Below the pieces are notes generated by a model. The model saw only the letters and a list, made by a program, of their open reading frames with translations, made no database searches and was not told where the DNA came from. Positions 51,039-59,227 of a stretch of DNA of 64,000 nucleotides are shown one piece after another; the first letter of the stretch is position 1; each line of letters begins with the position of its first letter. Made by a program: the position numbers and the translations under genes. The DNA comes from Hallerella sp964587155 (GTDB lineage: Bacteria > Fibrobacterota > Fibrobacteria > Fibrobacterales > Fibrobacteraceae): the NCBI GenBank assembly GCA_964587155.1, contig CAZPKF010000006.1, forward strand, positions 1 to 64,000. Direction: 5' to 3'.

Positions 51039-51401
51039 TCACCGCGTCGGATTGTAATTGTTCATCATCACCATCGCGATGGCGACGCAAATCATGACAA
51101 CGGAGCCAACGATGACCTGTTGGCGATGATCGTATTCCCGCATCACGTATTCCGGTTCCATTTCTTCGTGGAGTTCCTGCCGCGTCGGGCGGACTTCTAT
51201 CTGGGAAGAATCCGTCCCATACACAGCGTTCGCTTCTTCTTGCGACATATTCAACGTATTCACATACATCGAGTCATACGCATCTGCCGCATAAGCCACG
51301 GATAAATTCCCCCACAGGAACATTCCCAGGAGAATTGTCCGACAAAAAAATGCAGCCAAGGCTTTCGCCCAGAACTTTTCACGACTAGGCGAAGAACTCA
51401 T
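51039..51401 (-). CDS. Small secreted protein with C-terminal membrane helix
   Basis: 120 residues. An N-terminal signal peptide (FFCRTILLGMFLWGNLSVAYA) ends before ADAYDSMYV; the mature part is hydrophilic (EEANAVYGTDSSQIEVRPT) and the C-terminus has a membrane helix (VIVGSVVMICVAIAMVMM) ending NNYNPTR. The layout is a periplasmic peptide anchored in the inner membrane by its C-terminus, like the Ala-rich protein at 44483. Its ATG overlaps the gatB stop by 4 bp (ATGA). Function unknown. Confidence 0.6.
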   Translation of the reverse strand: MSSSPSREKFWAKALAAFFCRTILLGMFLWGNLSVAYAADAYDSMYVNTLNMSQEEANAVYGTDSSQIEVRPTRQELHEEMEPEYVMREYDHRQQVIVGSVVMICVAIAMVMMNNYNPTR

Positions 51402-52852
51402 TCTTTCGCAATGGCATCCAAAATTTGATTGACCAGTTTCGGATTGGCCTTGCCGCCAGAACTTTTCATCACCTGTCCGACAAAGAAACCTTTCAACGCC
51501 ACTTTACCCGCCTTGAATTCAGCGAATTGCGAAGCGTTCTTTTCGACAACTTCACGGACCGTTTTTTCAATGGCTGCCGTATCGGTAATCTGGACAAGAC
51601 CCTTTTCTTTTACGATGGAATCGGGATCCTTGCCCGTTCCAAACATATCTGCAAAGACCTGCTTTGCAATTTTTCCATTGATGGTCCCGTCTTCAATCAG
51701 ATTCACCAAGCGCGCCAAGTGTTCCGGCAAAACTTTGATGGAGTCAAATCCACCTTCCAGTTCTTTGACTTCGCGGAGAAGTTCCGTGATCACCCAGTTG
51801 GCGAGAATCTTCGGATTTTTACAAGTCTTCGCCGCCGCGTCAAACCAATTGCTCACCTTGATTTCATCTGTCAGGACTTGGGCATCGTATTCCGTCAAAC
51901 GGTATTCTTGAATGAAACGTTCATACCGGGCATCGGGAAGTTCGGGGAGCGTTCTGCGAATTTCTTCGACTTGTGCGGGATCCGTCACCAAACGGACCAT
52001 GTCCGGTTCCGGGAAATACTTGTAATCCGGAGCATCTTCTTTTGAGCGGATGACCGTCGTCTTGTCGGCGTTCGGGTCATAACGCTTGGTGCACTGTTCA
52101 ACTTCTTTGCCAGCATCCAAGGTCACCGTTTGGAGCAAGAACTCCGCCGTCAGGGCCTTTTCCAAATTCGTGAAACTGTTCAGGTTCTTGATTTCAGACC
52201 GGGTCCCATATGGAGCGTCTTCGCTCGGACGGATGGAAATATTGCCATCGCAGCGGATGTTGCCGTTTTCCATGTTCGCATGGGAAACCCCCGTGTATTC
52301 GAGAATCTGCTTGATTTTTTTAAACGTGAGCACCGCTTCTTCTGGGCTGCGGATATCCGGTTCCGTCACAATTTCACAAAGCGGCGTTCCACAACGGTTC
52401 GCGTCAAAATGACTCCCCGTCGGACTCATGTCGTGCACCAATTTCCCAGCATCTTCTTCCATGTGGATACGGGTGATGCCGATTCGGCGGACAACGCCAT
52501 CGGAGCGTTTGATTTCAAGCCAACCGTTACGGCAAATCGGATGGTCGTAAATGGGAAGGCCGCCTGTTTGCGTAATCTGGTAGCCTTTCGGCAAATCCGG
52601 ATAGAAATAATTTTTACGCGTCCACATGGCGTTCAAGTCGATTTCGCAATGCAAAGCCAATCCTAAGCGAATTGCGTATTCCACCGCTTGCTTGTTCGGT
52701 ACGGGCATCGCCCCCGGAAATCCCAGACAGACGGGGCAAACGTGCTTATTCGGACTGGTGTTCACTTCTACTTCGCAACCGCAAAACATTTTCGTCTTGG
52801 TCGCAAGCTGGCAGTGAATTTCAAGACCGATTACAGGATAATACTTGGACAT
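51398..52852 (-). CDS. gatB: Aspartyl/glutamyl-tRNA amidotransferase subunit B
   Basis: 484 residues, the normal length. N-terminal YYPVIGLEIHCQLATKTKMF with the family's GLEIH, then NKQAVEYAIRLGLAL, the KNYFYPDLPKGYQITQ signature and RIHMEEDAGKL, which belong to the kinase-like core, and a C-terminal YqeY-like domain (about 330-484, ending GKANPKLVNQILDAIAKE). With GatA and GatC it converts Glu-tRNA(Gln) or Asp-tRNA(Asn) to the amidated form. GatA and GatC are not in the window. GGAG lies 9 nt before the ATG. Confidence 0.95.
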   Translation of the reverse strand: MSKYYPVIGLEIHCQLATKTKMFCGCEVEVNTSPNKHVCPVCLGFPGAMPVPNKQAVEYAIRLGLALHCEIDLNAMWTRKNYFYPDLPKGYQITQTGGLPIYDHPICRNGWLEIKRSDGVVRRIGITRIHMEEDAGKLVHDMSPTGSHFDANRCGTPLCEIVTEPDIRSPEEAVLTFKKIKQILEYTGVSHANMENGNIRCDGNISIRPSEDAPYGTRSEIKNLNSFTNLEKALTAEFLLQTVTLDAGKEVEQCTKRYDPNADKTTVIRSKEDAPDYKYFPEPDMVRLVTDPAQVEEIRRTLPELPDARYERFIQEYRLTEYDAQVLTDEIKVSNWFDAAAKTCKNPKILANWVITELLREVKELEGGFDSIKVLPEHLARLVNLIEDGTINGKIAKQVFADMFGTGKDPDSIVKEKGLVQITDTAAIEKTVREVVEKNASQFAEFKAGKVALKGFFVGQVMKSSGGKANPKLVNQILDAIAKE

Positions 52853-52936
52853 GGCAAAACTCCAAAACTTGATTTCGCAAAAAATTTAATTAAATCGGTG
52901 ATTGCCGTGTAAAAATTTCAAACCAGAATCGCCATT

Positions 52937-53422
52937 TTAAAGCAATTCGGCAAGAGTCACCACATCTAGGTCGGCAAGACCTTTCCAGTCTCCGTTTTCC
53001 GTCAAAATCAAATCAGCGCCGCACACATAAGCAGTCGCCAATTGAAGAGAATCTTCGAACGAAAGCGGGGACTTCGCCCGGAACTCTGCAGAAACAGCAG
53101 CGATTTCCGCATCGATGGGCCGCAAGATCATTTGTGCACTGTGAGTCAAAAATTCCTTGATTTCCCGGGCAAGGACAGAGCGCCCCTTTTCATGGGCCCG
53201 CAAAGAAAGATTAGCCAGGGAAACCGGAGAAGTCACCATTTGAATGTTCCTTTCGTAGACGATGTCCAACACGCGGAGCATCACCGGATACAACTCCGAG
53301 CGAAATTCGAGCAATCTCCGAATGGGCTTTTCATCCAAAAAAAGGATTCGCGACTTTTCAATCCTTTGCATGGGTGCAAATTTAGCAACTTTCCCATTTT
53401 TTGTTATAATTGAAGACGACAT
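52937..53422 (-). CDS. PIN-domain protein without visible partner
   Basis: 161 residues from the first ATG; an ATG 17 codons inside (53371) gives MQRIEKSRILFLDEKPI, a more usual beginning for a PIN fold. Acidic positions expected for a nuclease are in LFLDEKP, SFEDSLQLATAYV and LILTENGDWKGL. Stand-alone PIN proteins are usually VapC-type toxins, but no antitoxin gene adjoins it, so it may have another role. The 5' end overlaps the promoter of the divergent repeat-containing outer-membrane protein gene. Confidence 0.6.
   Translation of the reverse strand: MSSSIITKNGKVAKFAPMQRIEKSRILFLDEKPIRRLLEFRSELYPVMLRVLDIVYERNIQMVTSPVSLANLSLRAHEKGRSVLAREIKEFLTHSAQMILRPIDAEIAAVSAEFRAKSPLSFEDSLQLATAYVCGADLILTENGDWKGLADLDVVTLAELL
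53382..53410 (+). promoter_or_regulatory. Promoter of the repeat-containing outer-membrane protein gene
   Basis: TTAGCA and TATAAT (53405-53410) with 17 nt between them, about 33 nt before the ATG at 53443. The leader carries AAGGAG at normal distance. Confidence 0.6.
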
Positions 53423-53442
53423 TCTTAGGATAAGGAGAAATC

Positions 53443-55035
53443 ATGAACAAAGTCCTATTCGCCTCTCTCGCATTTGCGTCGGCATTGTTCGCTCAAGACA
53501 AGGCTGCCGCGCCTGCGGTTGATTCTGCTAACGTCAAGGCCGCCGCGCCTGCGGTCGATTCGGCTAACGTCAAGGCTGCCGCGCCCGCCGTCGATTCGGC
53601 AAACGTCAAGGCTGCCGCGCCTGCGGTCGATTCGGCTAACGTTCAGGCTGCCGCGCCTGCGGTCGATTCGGCTAACGTCAAGGCTGCCGCGCCTGCGGTC
53701 GATTCGGCTAACGTCAAGGCTGCCGCACCTGCGGTCGATTCGGCTAACGTTCAGGCTGCCGCGCCTGCGGTCGATTCGGCGAACGTTCAGGCCGCCGCGC
53801 CAGCCGTTGATTCGGCGAACGTTCAGGCTGCCGCACCTGCCGTTGATTCGGCGAACGTTCAGGCTGCCGCACCTGCGGTCGATTCGGCAAACGTTCAGGC
53901 TGCCAAAGCAGAACCAGCCAACGTTCCGCAAAAAGAAGTCAAACCGGCCGAACCGGTAGTGGATATGTCCATGGCGGCAGCCGGTTCAGAAAAGAAGAAA
54001 AAAGAACCCAAAAAGCCCCTGTTCCGCGCCGGCGAATTCGTCTTCGACATTGATGCAAGCTTCGAAATTCAAGCAGGCAAAGTCCTGTGGACAAGCGAAG
54101 ACGACAAGAACGGTGACAACTTTGAAGAATGGTGGGGACGCGCCAACTTGGGACTTGAAACCCACTCCAACGACTTCAACGGTCGCATCTTGCTTCACAT
54201 GTATCCGGGCGACTTGATGGACAACCAGTATCACGTCCGCCACACCGCAGACGGAGACACTTCTGATTCTTATGAATACCGCGATATGTTCGAAGTCCAT
54301 GAAGCGTGGGCCGAACAGCATACCAAATACGCTGCACTGAAAGTCGGTCGTTGGGAATTCACACAAAAGAACGGTGATTACTTCGGAAACTACGTTGACG
54401 GTTACTACAACGGATTCAAATCCGGAACCGAAAGCGAAAACGCACTTCAATTCACGCTCACGCCGACAGAAACGATGACCATGGATGTTGCTCTCATCAG
54501 CACGACTCCGAACCTCAACACGGGCGACCTCCGCTTGATGTTCCACTTCCACGATCTCTCCGGCATTGAATTCCTGAATTTGGATTTGGGCTACCGCACC
54601 AACGTTTTTGACCTAGTTCACGACGATGATGTGGATGTTCGCCACACGATCGCACTGCAAGGCAAGACTCCTATCGTAAACGACATCGCCTACTTCTTCC
54701 TTGAAGGCGCCTTGATGGGCATCGATGCCGAAGAAACATACACGGACCGTTTTGGTAAAGAACACACCCGCACAGTCGACATGGTCACTCCGATTACGGG
54801 CGGTCTCCTCTTTACTCCGCGCGATTACCGCATCATCCTCGAAGCGGAATACATCCACGACCGCCACAAAACAGAATACACGGAAAAAGACAAGAAGCAC
54901 GTCAAGGATGTTCTCGCTGCATTCTACATCGAAAAGCCGCTGACAAAACGGTTCACCCTTTCTTTCGGTGCCCACAGCTACGGAGCCTCTCGTGACTTCG
55001 AATTCAACGGCAATCTGATTGGAAAAATCAACTGA
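53443..55035 (+). CDS. Outer-membrane protein with eleven 12-residue N-terminal repeats
   Basis: 530 residues. A signal peptide (MNKVLFASLAFASALFAQD) is followed by eleven tandem AAAPAVDSANV(K/Q) units (codons 21-152), a short Lys/Pro linker, and from about residue 190 a beta-rich domain with alternating aromatic strands (GRANLGLETHSNDFNGRIL, YFGNYVDGYYNGFKSG, DYRIILEAEYIHD), consistent with a porin-like outer-membrane barrel. The Ala/Pro/Val repeats resemble periplasmic spacers that reach through the cell wall. AAGGAG precedes the ATG. A terminator follows the stop. No specific family was recognised. Confidence 0.7.
   Translation: MNKVLFASLAFASALFAQDKAAAPAVDSANVKAAAPAVDSANVKAAAPAVDSANVKAAAPAVDSANVQAAAPAVDSANVKAAAPAVDSANVKAAAPAVDSANVQAAAPAVDSANVQAAAPAVDSANVQAAAPAVDSANVQAAAPAVDSANVQAAKAEPANVPQKEVKPAEPVVDMSMAAAGSEKKKKEPKKPLFRAGEFVFDIDASFEIQAGKVLWTSEDDKNGDNFEEWWGRANLGLETHSNDFNGRILLHMYPGDLMDNQYHVRHTADGDTSDSYEYRDMFEVHEAWAEQHTKYAALKVGRWEFTQKNGDYFGNYVDGYYNGFKSGTESENALQFTLTPTETMTMDVALISTTPNLNTGDLRLMFHFHDLSGIEFLNLDLGYRTNVFDLVHDDDVDVRHTIALQGKTPIVNDIAYFFLEGALMGIDAEETYTDRFGKEHTRTVDMVTPITGGLLFTPRDYRIILEAEYIHDRHKTEYTEKDKKHVKDVLAAFYIEKPLTKRFTLSFGAHSYGASRDFEFNGNLIGKIN
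53503..53898 (+). repeat. 36-bp coding tandem repeat, 11 copies
   Basis: Eleven 36-bp units encode AAAPAVDSANV with K or Q last. Copies differ mainly by synonymous changes, and the K/Q pattern is K K K Q K K Q Q Q Q Q, suggesting expansion or conversion. No frame shift occurs as the unit is a multiple of three. Confidence 0.95.
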
Positions 55036-55049
55036 TTCCCTTTCTGGAA

Positions 55050-55077
55050 ATTTTCAAAGCGTCCCACAACGGGGCGC
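55050..55077 (+). terminator. Terminator after the repeat protein gene
   Basis: Stem AAAGCG-T-CCC with GGG-G-CGCTTT around a short ACAAC loop, followed by a T run. It ends about 20 nt before the metG start. Confidence 0.75.
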
Positions 55078-55083
55078 TTTTTC

Positions 55084-55091
55084 TATTTTTG
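55084..55091 (+). promoter_or_regulatory. TAnnTTTG-type promoter element of metG
   Basis: TATTTTTG ends 5 nt before the metG ATG at 55097, directly after the upstream terminator. No Shine-Dalgarno sequence is present, so metG is probably leaderless. Confidence 0.45.
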
Positions 55092-55096
55092 CCCAC

Positions 55097-57187
55097 ATGA
55101 AGAATTTTTATGTCACCACCCCGATTTATTACGTCAACGACGCTCCGCATATTGGACACTCCTACACAACAGTCCTCGCAGACATTCTCACCCGTTTTCA
55201 CAAGTTGCTGGGACACCAGACTTTCTTTTTAACTGGAACGGACGAGCATGGGCAAAAAGTTCAGCGGGCGGCGGCAAAGCGCAATGTGTCTCCCAAGCAA
55301 CATGTCGATGAATATTGCCTGCGCTTCAAGAACCTCTGGGAAAAGATGGGAATCGAATACGACCACTTTATTCGTACAACCGACGATTCCCACATGGAAT
55401 TTGTACAACAATGCCTACAAATGCTTTGGGACAACGGACAAATTTATTCCAAGGAATACGAAGGCTGGTATTCCGTCGGAGAAGAACGCTTCTTTTCTCA
55501 AGATGAACTCGACGAAAACGGCAACGACCCGATAAGCCACCGCCCCGTCGACTGGATCAAAGAAAAGAACTACTTCTTCAAAATGGGATCTTATCAAAAG
55601 CAGCTGATCGATTACCTTGAAAGCCATCGCGATTGGATTGTTCCCGATTACCGTTGGAACGAAATCCGCGGATTTTTAAAACAGCCGCTCAACGACCTTT
55701 GCATTAGCCGTCCCAAGTCGCGTCTTTCATGGGGAATTCCCCTGCCCTTCGACACCGATTACGTCACCTACGTCTGGTTTGACGCGCTTCTGAATTACGT
55801 CAGCGCCGTGATGAAAATGGAAAACGGAAAACTCGTGCCGCGGAAGACGTATCCCAATGGGGAACCGATTTGGCCCGCCACCTATCATCTCGTCGGTAAA
55901 GATATTATCACGACGCACAGCGTTTATTGGCCGACAATGCTTTTCGCTTTGGGATTTCCTCTTCCCAAACACATCCTCGCCCACGGTTGGTGGCTTGTCG
56001 GCAACGACAAAATGAGCAAGACGACAGGGAACGTCATCAATCCGATGGAATACATGGAAAAATACGGCGTTGACGCATTCCGGTATTTTCTCGCCCGCGA
56101 CATGGTCGTCGGACAAGACGCCAGTTTCACACATGAAGGTTTCGTCCGCCGCATCAACAGCGATTTGGCAAACGATTTGGGTAACGTCGTGAACCGGGTT
56201 CACCGCCTTGTGCTCAACAACTTTGACGGCATCCTCCCCGCTCCAGAAACTTTCGGTGCCGAAGAAAACAATCTCAAGTCCATGGCGGACAATTTGTCAA
56301 AATCCGTTCCGGAACTGCTGGAAAACATCAAACTTTCCCAATCCGTCGAAGAAATCCTCTCCCTCGTCCGCGCAGTCAATCGCTACTTCGAAGTGAAAGC
56401 GCCTTGGAAACTTGCCAAGGACGAATCGCGAAAAGGTGAACTCGCCACGGTGCTTTTTGTCGCCGCAGAAACAGTCCGCATCGCCCTCAGTTTCCTTTCT
56501 CCGATTATTCCGGCAAAAAGCCGCGAAGGACTTTCCATGCTTGGCACAACCCTAGACAGCGTTGACGACTTGACGTGGGGAAAATTCCGCGGCGGAGAAA
56601 AATTCGGAGAAGGTTCAGCCCTCTTCCCCCGCATCGTCGAAGAAAAAGCGGCAACTCCTCAAACGTCAAACAAGCCCAAGCAGAACAAGCCTCTTTCCGC
56701 TGACGAAGTTCCCGCCGAAATGGACATCCGCGTCGCCACGATTATCGAAGTCCAGAATCATCCGGACGCAGATTCCCTTTACGTTTTGAAAGTCGATGCC
56801 GGAGAAGCGGAACCCAGAACCATTTGTTCGGGCCTTCGCAGCAGTTACCGCCCCGAAGAACTCGAAAACCGTCAAATCCTCCTGTTTGCAAATCTCAAAC
56901 CGGCTCCCCTCCGCGGCATTTTGAGCAACGGAATGCTTTTCGCCGGCGACACAGACAAAGAACATATTTGTGTGCTGCTTTCTCCGCCAGAAGGCGCAAA
57001 GTCCGGCGACAGAGCGCTCTTCCACGGAATCGCCCCCGCTGCAGAAAGCCGGATTCTCAAACTGAAGGATTTTGAAAAGATCGTATTGGATGTCAAAAAC
57101 AAGGCAGTCTTCTGCGGAGACTCTGCGCTCGAAGTGAACGGGAAAGCCGTCTCGTGCGACGTTCCCGACGGTTCGAAAGTACATTAA
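55097..57187 (+). CDS. metG: Methionine-tRNA ligase
   Basis: 696 residues. Class I synthetase with MKNFYVTTPIYYVNDAPHIG (HIGH in PHIGH), the catalytic KMSKS loop as NDKMSKTTGN, an anticodon-binding helical domain, and a C-terminal tRNA-binding EMAP-like domain (about 585-690, MDIRVATIIEVQNHPDADSL). It charges tRNA with methionine, including initiator tRNA. The start is taken at MKNFYVTTP; a longer frame from 55019 crosses the terminator and is rejected. The SpoU gene follows 4 bp later. Confidence 0.95.
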   Translation: MKNFYVTTPIYYVNDAPHIGHSYTTVLADILTRFHKLLGHQTFFLTGTDEHGQKVQRAAAKRNVSPKQHVDEYCLRFKNLWEKMGIEYDHFIRTTDDSHMEFVQQCLQMLWDNGQIYSKEYEGWYSVGEERFFSQDELDENGNDPISHRPVDWIKEKNYFFKMGSYQKQLIDYLESHRDWIVPDYRWNEIRGFLKQPLNDLCISRPKSRLSWGIPLPFDTDYVTYVWFDALLNYVSAVMKMENGKLVPRKTYPNGEPIWPATYHLVGKDIITTHSVYWPTMLFALGFPLPKHILAHGWWLVGNDKMSKTTGNVINPMEYMEKYGVDAFRYFLARDMVVGQDASFTHEGFVRRINSDLANDLGNVVNRVHRLVLNNFDGILPAPETFGAEENNLKSMADNLSKSVPELLENIKLSQSVEEILSLVRAVNRYFEVKAPWKLAKDESRKGELATVLFVAAETVRIALSFLSPIIPAKSREGLSMLGTTLDSVDDLTWGKFRGGEKFGEGSALFPRIVEEKAATPQTSNKPKQNKPLSADEVPAEMDIRVATIIEVQNHPDADSLYVLKVDAGEAEPRTICSGLRSSYRPEELENRQILLFANLKPAPLRGILSNGMLFAGDTDKEHICVLLSPPEGAKSGDRALFHGIAPAAESRILKLKDFEKIVLDVKNKAVFCGDSALEVNGKAVSCDVPDGSKVH

Positions 57188-57191
57188 TCCG

Positions 57192-57965
57192 ATGTTTTCC
57201 GAGCAAAAGTTTCAAAAGCTTCCACCCCAATCGAAAGCCAAAAAGCTGTCGGAATTGCTCCGCATTCTCATTTTGCAATTAGGCCATGACGTGGCCAAGG
57301 CGAAAGACGAATACAGCCATTATGCAGCATGGATGGCCCTGCCGCCAACGAAACGCCTAGAAGGAAAAAATCAAGCGGAATTGGTGGAACTTTACAAGGA
57401 TTTCCGTACCGAAGCCGGTCTGGGATTCGAAAGGGATGTTTACCTTGAAAACGAGCCTGGCGACAGGCGAGAAGCTAAGCAACAAGCCATCCCCTACGCC
57501 GTTTTGCTGCACAACCTCCGCAGCGCATTCAATGTCGGATCCATCATCCGGACAATAGACTGTTTTGGATTAGAAGCCGTTCATCTTTCCGGATATACTC
57601 CAGACCTTCAACACGCCATGCTCAAAAGTGCGGCGCGCGGTACGGAATGCTGGATTCCGTCGACCCGCTGGAAATCCCCATTGGATTGCATACAAAGTCA
57701 CCGTCAAAACGGCTACGAAATCATTGCACTGGAAACCGGTGAAAAAACGGTTCCCCTTCCGCAGGTTGAATGGCCGCGCAAAGCGTTAATCCTTTTGGGA
57801 AACGAAGAATTGGGAATCGCCCCGGAGCTTTTGCGCGAATGCGCACTCCAAGTCGAAATTCCCATGGCGGGCCGCAAGGCAAGCCTGAATGTAGCCAATG
57901 CGTTCGCCGTCATGGCTTACGCAATTCGAAACTACTCGCTTTTCAACCGCTTCAAAACCGCTTGA
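57192..57965 (+). CDS. SpoU/TrmH-family RNA methyltransferase
   Basis: 257 residues. Three SpoU motifs are clear: LLHNLRSAFNVGSIIRT (motif 1), LILLGNEELGIAPE (motif 2) and VEIPMAGRKASLNVANAFAV (motif 3). These enzymes transfer a methyl group from SAM to ribose 2'-OH in tRNA or rRNA through a knotted SAM-binding fold. An N-terminal helical extension (LSELLRILILQLGHDVAKAK) may help RNA binding. The exact target is not determinable. It starts 4 bp after metG. Its 3' end overlaps hisD, on the other strand, by 34 bp. Confidence 0.85.
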   Translation: MFSEQKFQKLPPQSKAKKLSELLRILILQLGHDVAKAKDEYSHYAAWMALPPTKRLEGKNQAELVELYKDFRTEAGLGFERDVYLENEPGDRREAKQQAIPYAVLLHNLRSAFNVGSIIRTIDCFGLEAVHLSGYTPDLQHAMLKSAARGTECWIPSTRWKSPLDCIQSHRQNGYEIIALETGEKTVPLPQVEWPRKALILLGNEELGIAPELLRECALQVEIPMAGRKASLNVANAFAVMAYAIRNYSLFNRFKTA

Positions 57966-59227
57966 GCGTGATGGTAAAAGCCTTCCGCCATGGCGATTTC
58001 AGCAATGGCTTCCCCGTTTTTCTTAAGCGCCTTTTCCGTATATTCAATATAACTGGAACGCTTCATAAAGTCGTAAACGCCCAAAGGGCTTGAAAAGCGT
58101 GCGGTTCCATTGGTGGGAAGCACGTGATCCGGCCCCGCAAAATAATCCCCAATCGGCTCACTGGACCACGGCCCGACAAAAATGGCTCCTGCATTGACAA
58201 TTTTAGAAGACATTTCTTCGGCATTTTCCGTCATGATTTCAATGTGCTCTGGAGCAATGCGGTTCGCAAGTGCAATTCCTTCTTCCCAATTGTCAACGAC
58301 CAAGATGCTTCCATAATTGGAAAGTGCTTTTTCCAAAATTTCACGCTTGGGAGAATCCTTCACCTGCGCTTCGACGCAATTTGAAATTTTCTTTGCAACT
58401 TCCATGCTGTCGGTGATGCAAATCGCCGCTTCGAATCCCGAACCGTGTTCTGCCTGGCTCAACAAATCTGCGGCGACAAACTCCGGATTGGACGATTTAT
58501 CCGCCAGTACGAGAATTTCTGACGGACCTGCGATCATATCGATATCGACGGTTCCAAAAACTTCCTTTTTGGCGACAGCGGCAAACACGTTTCCCGGTCC
58601 CACGATTTTATCTACGGGAGCAATTCCCTTTGCACCGTAAGCCAACAGGCCGATCGCCTGGGCTCCTCCAATATGATAGACTTCCCGAATGCCCAAAACC
58701 AACAGCATGTAAGCGACAGTCGGATGAATTCCCCCTTTGGCGGGAGTCACCACCACGATTTCATCGACTCCAGCGACAAGGGCCGGAACAACATTCATCA
58801 TGACTGTACTCGGATAAACGCCGGCTCCTCCGGGAACATAAAGACCGACTCGGTGCAACGGGCGCATCCGCTGCCCCAAAATTTCACCATAACGCCCTCG
58901 ATAAGCGAACCGGCGCAAATCCTTCTTTTCACGCTTGTGGAAAATTTCCACATTCCGGACGGCACAACGCATGGCTTTTGCCAAAGACTGCGGCACCTGA
59001 CGAGCCTGCCGAGAAAGTTCATATTCATCGATGGCCAAATCCTTTCCTTTCAAACCATCGTACATTTTCGCATATTCAATTGCTTTGGGAAGACCGCCAG
59101 TACGAATATCTCCGAGAATTTTTTTGACCGTTTGGAGAATTTCTTCCGAAGGTGCGACACCGCGGGAACAAAGGCGCTCCACTTCTTTCATGTTTTGCTT
59201 GACTTTGGTGATTTTCATGGGATTCAT
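57932..59227 (-). CDS. hisD: Histidinol dehydrogenase
   Basis: 431 residues, normal length. Motifs include LRRFAYRGRYGEILGQRMRP, RVGLYVPGGAGVYPST, KIVGPGNVFAAVAKKEVFG, DMIAGPSEILVLAD and QAEHGSGFEAA, the last containing the zinc-binding His of the family, and a C-terminal HVLPTNGTARFSSPLGV. It oxidises histidinol to histidine. The ATG at 59227 overlaps the stop codon of cimA (ATGA), so translation is coupled. hisF and hisH are elsewhere in the window, so histidine genes are dispersed. Confidence 0.95.
   Translation of the reverse strand: MNPMKITKVKQNMKEVERLCSRGVAPSEEILQTVKKILGDIRTGGLPKAIEYAKMYDGLKGKDLAIDEYELSRQARQVPQSLAKAMRCAVRNVEIFHKREKKDLRRFAYRGRYGEILGQRMRPLHRVGLYVPGGAGVYPSTVMMNVVPALVAGVDEIVVVTPAKGGIHPTVAYMLLVLGIREVYHIGGAQAIGLLAYGAKGIAPVDKIVGPGNVFAAVAKKEVFGTVDIDMIAGPSEILVLADKSSNPEFVAADLLSQAEHGSGFEAAICITDSMEVAKKISNCVEAQVKDSPKREILEKALSNYGSILVVDNWEEGIALANRIAPEHIEIMTENAEEMSSKIVNAGAIFVGPWSSEPIGDYFAGPDHVLPTNGTARFSSPLGVYDFMKRSSYIEYTEKALKKNGEAIAEIAMAEGFYHHAQAVLKRLKSE

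Noticed and set aside
53503..53898. Regular 36-bp repeats resembling a CRISPR array
   Set aside because: The units are directly adjacent without unique spacers and are an in-frame part of an outer-membrane protein gene.
57932..57965. 34-bp overlap of the SpoU gene and hisD
   Set aside because: Convergent 3' overlaps of this size are common in compact genomes; both genes have intact family ends.
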